Shown here piece after piece: positions 57,114 to 64,000 of a stretch of 64,000 bases of DNA. The notes under the pieces were generated by a model. The model saw only the letters and a list, made by a program, of their open reading frames with translations, had not been told where the DNA came from and did not search any database. This stretch comes from Lepisosteus oculatus (Eukaryota > Chordata > Actinopteri > Semionotiformes > Lepisosteidae), in assembly GCF_040954835.1 (NCBI RefSeq), contig NC_090708.1, forward strand, positions 29,090,001 through 29,154,000, in the 5' to 3' direction. The position numbers and the translations under genes are program-made. The first letter of the stretch is position 1. The number at the start of each line of letters is the position of its first letter.

Positions 57114-59557
57114 CAGATGCAGCCATTCAAAGTGCGCGGTACAGACACGTACCGGAGATAATTGGCTATGGCTTCGCGCATCGTGACGCAAGATGACGCG
57201 GGGTACCGCGGTACATGATTGGTTAACCGACAGGGGCACTCGTGGTCCGTTGGTCTCTCGTAGAAAGATTTACAGTAAACATCTTTACTGTGCCCGTTGT
57301 AGTATTGAATATTCATATGGAATTTTACCACTGAAGGGAAATCTTAGTAGCTGAGCATAAAAAGAATAGGAGCATACTGCAACACGTGTGAAGGCCATAA
57401 ACGATATTAATTTTGGAACATAAACATACAGTATATGGCTGGTCTCAGTACTTTAAAGAAAACATATGAAACATGGTTTCATTATGACCAGAATCGGTCT
57501 TGAGATATTTTTAACTTGATTTACAATATTTGAGAGGTATGTCTTGAAGCCGATACTACGTAAATACTGCTCACGTATATGTTTCTAGGTTTATATTATG
57601 CATTTCATATGCATGTCACATTACTTTTGAGCAACTGATAAGAAGCGCGAAACGGTATGCCTAGGGCGTTTTAGTTTTCGTTTTGTTTTAATGCAGTGCA
57701 GTGGATTGATTAGAGATATCAAGTACATAGAAGTCATTTTTTAAATGTTGAAGTTCGTCTTGTAAAAATGGTACGAGTACATCATCTGTCAACAATAACA
57801 CAGGTTCTGTTTCCATATTGCGGATTTTGGTTACGTAATATTATTTTCTAATTTCACGTTGTGAATATATGATTTGGGCAAACAGAGCCGCAAAGAAGTA
57901 CGTTATGGGTTGTTGGTTTCTTTTTGCAGTTTTATCTAGAACAAGCGATGCTTAAACCTTTGTCAGATTCTTGTGAAACTATCCACATGACAGTTACCTA
58001 GGAGTTGACTTCAGTGATATCACTGATGGGATGTTTCTAAAAATCCATCCTCTGTAAAACGTCTTCTCTAGTTGTCCTGCATATGTATTCGCTAATGAAG
58101 CTGTGTGTTCTGAGCCTGGATCTCTACATTTCTGTATGAACCAGCTTAGAGGGCTAAAGACAGCTTGTGTTTAAATTGAGTGTAAGGTAATTTATGCTTC
58201 TAAAGTCATGGTCAGCATTTATTATTGTACTGTGCTGTAAACTTTTTCTGTGCCTAGTCACATTATTTTATAGCGTTTTTATAGCGTTATCAAATCCGGT
58301 GGCGCTGTGTGTTAGTTTCCTGACTCCCATGTCACATGGTCTGTGATTGAATCCCATGGAACTATGACTTTATTTTTTAACAAACATTTCTTTGAAAAAA
58401 TGAAACATTTCCCTTGGTCAGAGATTAAATAAAACCTCACTCGCACCAAACAAATTTATATTTCTAAATATCACAACATGATCGAATTTAAGTCTTTTTA
58501 ATAACAATGAATAGTCACCTATGCGTTACAAAATAAACATTTATATTGATTGGAATCGCGTTTTGAACCAGCTACCAGTTAACACTGTACTTCCTACTTT
58601 GAAAATACCTGTGAAACCGGTTTAATTCGTCACAGCCAGCACTCCGGCAGAGAGGGGGTTGTACTCATAAAGTAGAAGCAGACGAGATTTCCAGTGAAAG
58701 ACACCTCCCCCCCCCATACTATTCAAATTGTATTACAGCATTGTAATTACACATTGTAATTGTATTACACATTGTACACATGCTTAAAAGAGAAGAGAGA
58801 AAACGCAAGCCTTCTTCAGGTGTGAGGGTCTTCTGCTCAGAATGAAACGCTAAAATGTAATGTAGGCTCTGAATGGGTTCAGTTATTATTTGGGCTTGAT
58901 TAAGGTCGCTGCCTTTCATCTAAAACCCTACCTGAATCCTTCTAAACTAAAAATCAGTGTTAGTGAGTTCTAAATAAATAGGTATCCAGGTAACAGTGAA
59001 ACGGGCAGACAGTCTGGGGAGATCGCCTGTTTTCCATGTAAATAGTTCCCTGGTTCCGCACCCCTTGGTGTTTCTCTCGCTCTCTCTCGGGTCTCCTGAT
59101 CATTAGCTCGAAAGATTTCAGTGCTTTGTGTATATTCTAATGGTAGTGGGGGCAGGGTGTGTGGGAACAGGTTTGGTTGAAATTGCATTGGAGATCTATG
59201 TTCTTCACACCTGAAATATTTTCTCTGAAAGCATTTTCTTCGCAGTTTAGCCGATCTTGTTACAGCATGTTACAGTTTACTATTATTAACCATATTAATT
59301 TTAAGTGCTTAATGCAATTCTTTGACCACACACGAATATTAATAAGTATTAATAAGCAGGAAAATTAAACCAAGAAACACCTAAAGTACTGGACTATATT
59401 GCAGATAAACTACCGATCTACCTTTTAAGCCTCCAGCTTTAATTGATTGGACTCAACAGCCTAAGTTTTAAGGTTATCCTTACAAGTGTGGAAAAGCATG
59501 GGCGTAATGTTGCAGCCTTCACTGTTGTTTTAGAAGTTGTTTTTTCCAGCTGTACAT
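57114..59557. mobile_element. TIR transposon family 'CAGATGCAGCC', copy 4, left part
   Basis: The left end CAGATGCAGCCATTCAAA at 57114 follows TA, with GCGGTA motifs after it. Internal matches to copy 3 run from 57290 to about 59310 (for example 57470-57840 and 59120-59310). It is interrupted at 59558 by the provirus, and its right end should lie beyond the window. Confidence 0.75.
58795..58850 (-). repeat. Penelope-like 3'-end scrap within copy 4
   Basis: On the - strand, cctcacacctgaagaaggct and tctcttctcttttaagcatg echo the Penelope-like 3' end at 29165-29245, without the GAAAC part. Part of it recurs at 47436 in copy 3. Confidence 0.4.
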
Positions 59558-60905
59558 TGTAGTGGTTTGATGGGTTTACTGAGACAATTATTAATTGTAG
59601 CAGTAATCACGAGGTTGTTCGTTGGGGCTTTTAGAAAATCAATCATCAGAACAACTAACAACGCACACACACGGGTTCAATACACGAGATACATTTATTA
59701 ATATAAACTGTGCACCAAACATATACTAGTCTGCCTGGATACGAGCGGCAGACCTTACTGTGAGGGTTATCAATATACAAGGTATATAATCTCGAAGAGA
59801 TTCAAACACAAAGAGATATACAACAGAGAATATATGTCAATATATATCGTTCGGTTACCAAATCGCTAATCAGTGTTATTACCCACTGCTACTCTAAACT
59901 CGGAAGTAAATACATTACTCATGAACTAAATTGATAACAACTTGTGTTGAGGTACAATTGAATTCACGAGACGCAATGTAGAATATGGGGTTTACTTATC
60001 CACTGTGTATGGATTTGGAATTCCTGGCACGAACACCAAACCAGCTGACAGGCTCTGTTGCAGCCTCTGTTCCAGCGGTTGTCCAATGGGCGTTGTGTCG
60101 ACGTCCTCTGGCTACCGGCCAACCAGTCGAGGTGCAGCTCGGAGTAGGTTGGGCGGAGGAATCTAACTGCGGCGCGCAGGGCAGTCGTTGCTCCTAGGGG
60201 ATCTACCAGCAGTCCGGCTTGCTAGTAGAAAGTCTCTATGCACAGAGTGTGACCGCGAGTCCTCACAAGTCTCTCTTTTGCCTGGGAAGAAACTGGTTCG
60301 TTCCCGGTCCAGCGCTGCTTCTGAATAAGCTATTCAGGTTGTCAACGAGGGTCCAACTGTAGGCTGCCGTTGATCAAGCGGAGCATTCACGTTGGTAGAA
60401 TTCTGAGTACGTACAGGATCCTCGGCCTCGCGCTTAGAACAAAGTCCAAGTCCACTTGCAGACAACAGCAGTTGTCACGTGATGGTCTCTGAGGATGCGC
60501 GAAAATGGCCAAGGAGAGCTCAGAACTGAGCTTGTGCTTCCTTTTTGACCAAGACCCAGATGTGTGCTGATTGGTTGAGAGTTTGGCGGGCATTGGAGAC
60601 CCACGTGGTATTACCACACCCTGCCAGTCCCTGACTGGTTGGTCAAGGTGAGATATAAGTCACTTACTCTTGACACTTGTCCAGATGTCCATTCGGCACT
60701 CCCTAGACTGATAGGCGCCAATGGATGACCATTGATCATGATACCAGGCTTAGCTAATTGCATCCCCGTCTGGGAGCTTGTTTTTTATCAAAAGAAAACA
60801 TCTTAAATCAGCCTGTATGAATTCTTTCATGGAGGGTGAGATGGGGCCTCCTTTAGGAGCATACCAACGCTTAATTCTGTCTTATTAACAAGCATTGCCA
60901 ATACA
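59558..60905 (-). repeat. 3' LTR of the long-LTR provirus
   Basis: Runs TGTAGTGG to CCAATACA on the + strand; the - strand therefore begins TGTATTGG and ends CCACTACA. It is nearly the same as the solo LTR at 16362. The adjoining polypurine tract shows it is the 3' LTR of the element extending to the right. Confidence 0.9.
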
Positions 60906-60922
60906 TATCCCCCCTTTTTGAA
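60906..60922 (-). promoter_or_regulatory. Polypurine tract of the long-LTR provirus
   Basis: The - strand reads TTCAAAAAGGGGGGATA directly before the LTR start. Confidence 0.8.
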
Positions 60923-61116
60923 GGTCAAGAGGTCCTGAGGCATTCAGTGAGTTCAGTGATGTTTGTTGTACCACGGTGGATTCTACCACCCAATATTCAC
61001 ATTACCTCTCGAGAATTTGTACAGGAATTAGTGTTGGAAAGAACATTGCGTATACCTGCTCTCAGTTATAAGGTACCTAGAAATGAGGCATCGAGCATCA
61101 TCATTAGCCCTAGACC

Positions 61117-61271
61117 TTAAACTTCCGGCAGTTCACTATCAGTATCGGATAGCTCTGCAGCAGGCAGACGTTTGGGAGTGGTTACCTGATTTCGGTGATA
61201 AACCATTGCTCCCTTTGTCTCATTCAAACAAACCCGCAAGGCTTTGATACAAGAGAACAGCATCCAACACA
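61117..61271 (-). pseudogene. env 3' end in a shifted frame
   Basis: After the stop that ends the env frame at 61272, a different frame stays open for about 50 codons to a stop at 61117. It starts with a short hydrophobic run and then a polar, acidic end (SDTDSELPEV), as expected for the end of a membrane anchor and its cytoplasmic tail. The shift lies within a few bases of 61270. Confidence 0.55.
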
Positions 61272-62318
61272 TTACCCCAGCCACGAGCGGTAAGCTACGA
61301 GCGGTGGGGTGGTCAACTTCACATGCATGTCCCCCCTCCAGAAGCCAACGTTCGATATAGACTTGAGTCTATAGATATCCTTGCTACTCACGATGGGAAG
61401 GTTCAACAGGAAACCTATTTCCTTGGCTTCAGGGTTGACATGTATGGGAATGGCACTGCCTAGACTGTATGCAAGATGTACTTGCAATGGCTGCACCATC
61501 TCGGAAGTGGTTGTCTTCAGTACTTCTTCTACTAAGGACAGTGGAACCAAGTAGGTTGGAATCTGTCCCATGACTAGGCTAGTTACCGTGGCACTAAGCT
61601 CCCTAAGCAGATCCTGCATCAGCATTCGGACCTGTTGCACATAAGCATAGTCCCACTGTAACACGTCGACAATCCTGCCCACGGCGTGGAGGGTGTTATT
61701 TAACACTGCTGCATGAAGGTTTACTGCTAAAATTGTGCCCTCTAAGGTTTTCCCTAGGCTTTCCAGCCGCTGCTGCTGTTGATACAGCCTGTCATAAATT
61801 TCTGGCATTTCCTTACGTAACCCAGACACCTGCCTTCTCAGGGTGGTCAGGGTGATAGTGTTAGCAGCAAACAGACCAGCTGAAAATAGCGAACCCACGG
61901 CGGAGGCCTCAGCAATCAGACCCCCTAAGAACCTTTTGGGGCAGCTGAGGCCTGTCATCTCCTCCTGGGTGACTGTTGCCTTCCTCAGCTGGCGGAGCAT
62001 GTGCATAGTGTCTAGCTGGGCATGCCATACAGTATCCCCAGCCCAATGCCTACCATGATAGGACACCCTACTGTTCATGTTGATGTGCTTCCGAAACACA
62101 TCATGTGGGTCCAGCCACACATACACTCGCTGAGTATATGTTCTGGAATTTGTTAACAACAATCCGGGAGCGTCCTGCAGGACTATGCTGGTAGGAGGAC
62201 CAGGTTCCACAACTTCAAGGGGCTGTGTTGAGGCGATCCACAGTACTGTCAGGACCAGCCGTGGCAGTTTTAGGATTCCCATTCTGGAACACAGATGAGG
62301 CACATGGTACAGTTCCAC
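61272..62318 (-). pseudogene. Envelope glycoprotein (env), open but shortened
   Basis: The frame has 348 residues. Residues 14-30 are a hydrophobic signal peptide. A Cys followed by basic residues (CPKR, 126-129) precedes a Gly/Ala-rich hydrophobic stretch (132-160, including GSLFSAGLFAANT), which looks like a fusion peptide, and then leucine-rich helices (160-270) like the heptad repeats of a fusion protein. No membrane anchor is in this frame; the frame ends at LTTPPLVAY-RSWLG and the tail continues out of frame. The ectodomain is therefore probably missing a downstream block and the product is not a complete envelope. It overlaps no other gene and lies where env belongs, between integrase and polypurine tract. 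No close family is named, since no search was possible. Confidence 0.7.
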
Positions 62319-62423
62319 TATATTTTTGAATATATTTTCCTAGCAGGACCTACACTACAGTACCTAACTACCTGCAACTACAAAGGGGCACCACCCTCTT
62401 TGATCGGGTTTAGACTTTTAACC

Positions 62424-64000
62424 CTATTCTGTGTCCTCTGGCGCCATTTGAGGTGGACGATACAACCGGAGGTGGTTGCGATGCACCCACTTGAAGACCA
62501 GAGATTGCCTTCCCTTCTCAATCCGAATTCGATAAGCTACCGGTGATACCTTATCGACAATCTCATGGGGTCCTGTCCATCTGGGTAAGAACTTCCGGGC
62601 CACCCCTGTGGGTTTGGCAAATTGGAAGTACAGGACCTTGTCTCCTACTTGGAGTTCCTGGTTAACTGCCTTTCGGTCATAGTATGCTTTCCTACCCTCT
62701 GCACTCCTTCCCAGATTGTTCTGGGCAAAAGCAAAGGTTGCCTGCAGATGTGCTCGCAGGTCTGACACATACTGATGGGCCGTAGCAGCCCCGTCGTGCT
62801 CAGGTCCTCCACCCCATAAAGACAGTGTAGGGGAAGAGTCATCTTCCGACCTGTCATCATCTCAAAAGGTGGGACCCCCGTAGAGCAATGGGGCGTGGCT
62901 CGGATGGCCATCAGAACCAGGGGCAGCTTAATGTCCCAGTCCCTACTGCTGGTGGAGACAAACTTTTTGAGCATACTAACCACCGTTCGGTTTGCCCTTT
63001 CTGCCTGGCCCGAGGATTGAGGGTGGTAGGAGATATGCAACTAGGCCTTGACCCCAAGCATATTCCACAGGGTTGCCATTACTGTAGCTGTGAAATGGGT
63101 TCCCCGATCCGAGTCCACAGTCAGGGGGAGTCCCCATCGACTGAACACATGGTTCACCAACAGCACTGCAGTTGTCTCTGCCATGTCGTTGGGTGCTGGG
63201 AGGCACTCAATCAATTTTGTGAATGCACACGTAACAGTGAGGAAATATTTGTTCCCTCTGGATGACCTCACCAGCGGCCCCACCCAATCCATTTGTAGAT
63301 TGGACCAGGGGAATGTCATGCCCTTTTTCTGGAGTGGTGCACGGTGCAAGGGCCGTGATGGTTGGAACTGGTTACACGTCAGACACCCCTTTACATATGC
63401 GGCGATGTCTTGGCCCATGTGAGGCCAGAATGCCACCTGCTGGATAGTGTCGTACGTGGCCTTGATTCCCCGGTGACCCCCACAGGGTTCGTCATGAGCG
63501 TGTTGGATCATGACCCCCCGATGACAGCGGGGAACTACCCACTCTGGGACACCTTGTGCAACTGGTACACAAACCAACAACCCCTTTATAATCTTTAGGT
63601 TGTCTTTCACCTCTGCCAGCTCCTTCAGCTCCGGAGACTGGCTCAGCACCTGCTCGGAAAGAGGTTGACACACTGGGTCAGCGATATGCTGATACATTTG
63701 CCCAATTGCTGGGTCCTGTTTCTGCATTTCCGCAAGATCGGTGTTAAAACCCTGTGACCCAGGCACTACAGATTGAGGGTCAGCTCCGACATCCTGTCTA
63801 GCCCTGCTTCGGGTGGCCGCCTTGACCTCAGCCACGGTTTCTAGGGGTAGCCATTCCTGCTGGAACTGCCAGGGTACGCCCTCTAAGGCGCCAGATTTGG
63901 CCAGCCGGTCGGCCTCATCATTCCCATCTTTGTCGTGTCCTTTCACCTGGGAATGTCCCTTCACCTTCCTCCAGTAGACCATCATTCCAGCCTCGGTCGT
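62424..64000 (-). pseudogene. pol: RNase H end and integrase, with one stop and one frameshift
   Basis: From the window edge the frame is open to a TAG at 63041-63043. It has the RNase H end (VKGHS, then [13 protein letters not shown]), a His-Cys zinc finger ([11 protein letters not shown] with CLTC about 30 residues later), and the integrase core: Asp in QMDWVGPL (233) and Asp in DSDRGTHF (293). The catalytic Glu (SSGQAERANRT) lies just past the TAG, which probably replaced a Gln codon; spacing is D-35-E. A further frameshift lies near 62800-62818, after which 62424-62768 holds the C-terminal domain with a GPY/F-like RWTGPHEIVDKV. RNase H of this type and the GPY/F module suggest a retrovirus-like element; genus unknown. 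Confidence 0.88.

Larger units (their letters stand above)
59558..64000 (-). mobile_element. Long-LTR endogenous retrovirus, 3' part (continues past the window)
   Basis: Read on the - strand from the window edge it has RNase H end, integrase, env, polypurine tract and LTR. The integrase has one stop and one frameshift, and env is cut short, so the copy is defective. It is inserted in TIR transposon copy 4. The 5' LTR, gag and the rest of pol should lie right of 64000. Confidence 0.88.

Noticed and set aside
16150..59560. Common outside border cagccttcactgt before the LTRs at 16362 and 59558 as part of the LTR
   Set aside because: The shared 13 bases sit at different distances from the LTR and are better explained by both LTRs lying in copies of the same transposon.

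Overview
The window is nuclear DNA of a vertebrate, almost certainly a ray-finned fish. It holds pieces of a multigene immune-receptor cluster: V-type and I-type immunoglobulin exons with phase 1-1 introns and J-like FGNGT ends, followed by a transmembrane exon and a cytoplasmic exon with two ITIM-like tyrosines. That layout is the one known for novel immune-type receptors (NITRs) of bony fishes. The dense, varied repeats (Tc1, L2, Penelope-like, Gypsy-like solo LTRs, endogenous retroviruses, fish-type SINEs) fit the same source. I lean weakly towards a non-teleost such as gar or bowfin and cannot prove it. There is no sign of bacterial or organellar DNA, and I saw no rRNA or functional tRNA genes.

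Receptor genes, all on the + strand. Gene A: only its last (ITIM) exon lies in the window, at 1144-1284. Remnants of another copy follow (8281-8345, 10086-10330). Gene B (11163-22644) is the best gene. Seven predicted exons (leader, V, I, TM, two small tail exons, ITIM exon) join in one open frame of 350 codons, with a Tc1 transposon, a retroviral solo LTR and a large TIR transposon in its introns. Gene C (about 31490-43111) is decayed: the leader copy lost its ATG and donor, the V exons at 33410 and 35172 carry stops, the I exon at 36279 is intact but its donor GT reads AT, no TM exon was seen, and the ITIM exon at 42968 has a stop between its two motifs.

Retroviruses. A 7.2-kb element on the - strand at 22820-30026 has two 436/435-bp LTRs, a TGGG target duplication, a primer site matching tRNA-Ser(GCU), and remnants of gag, pol and env in the canonical order. 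It has itself been invaded by a second LTR family, a TIR transposon, a LINE fragment and a Penelope-like element. The second retrovirus family has long LTRs (about 1.35-1.4 kb). It is present as four solo LTRs (16362, 31986, 38816, 41083), one broken LTR (25929), and a provirus whose 3' part (integrase, env, PPT, LTR) fills 59558-64000 and runs off the window.

Other repeats. A TIR transposon family (ends CAGATGCAGCCATTCAAA, TA target duplication, GCGGTACC-like subterminal motifs, no transposase seen) has copies at 14887-18655, about 27090-28126, 45937-50238 and from 57114. A structurally intact Tc1-like element with a 339-residue DD34E transposase is at 20746-22375. Gypsy-like solo LTRs with 5-bp duplications are at 2642, 40390, 45417 and 54032. 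LINE relics are at 5995, 26655, 37278 and 53890. Long stretches such as 3039-5994, 43807-45411, 50241-53880 and 55024-57113 hold nothing I can identify.
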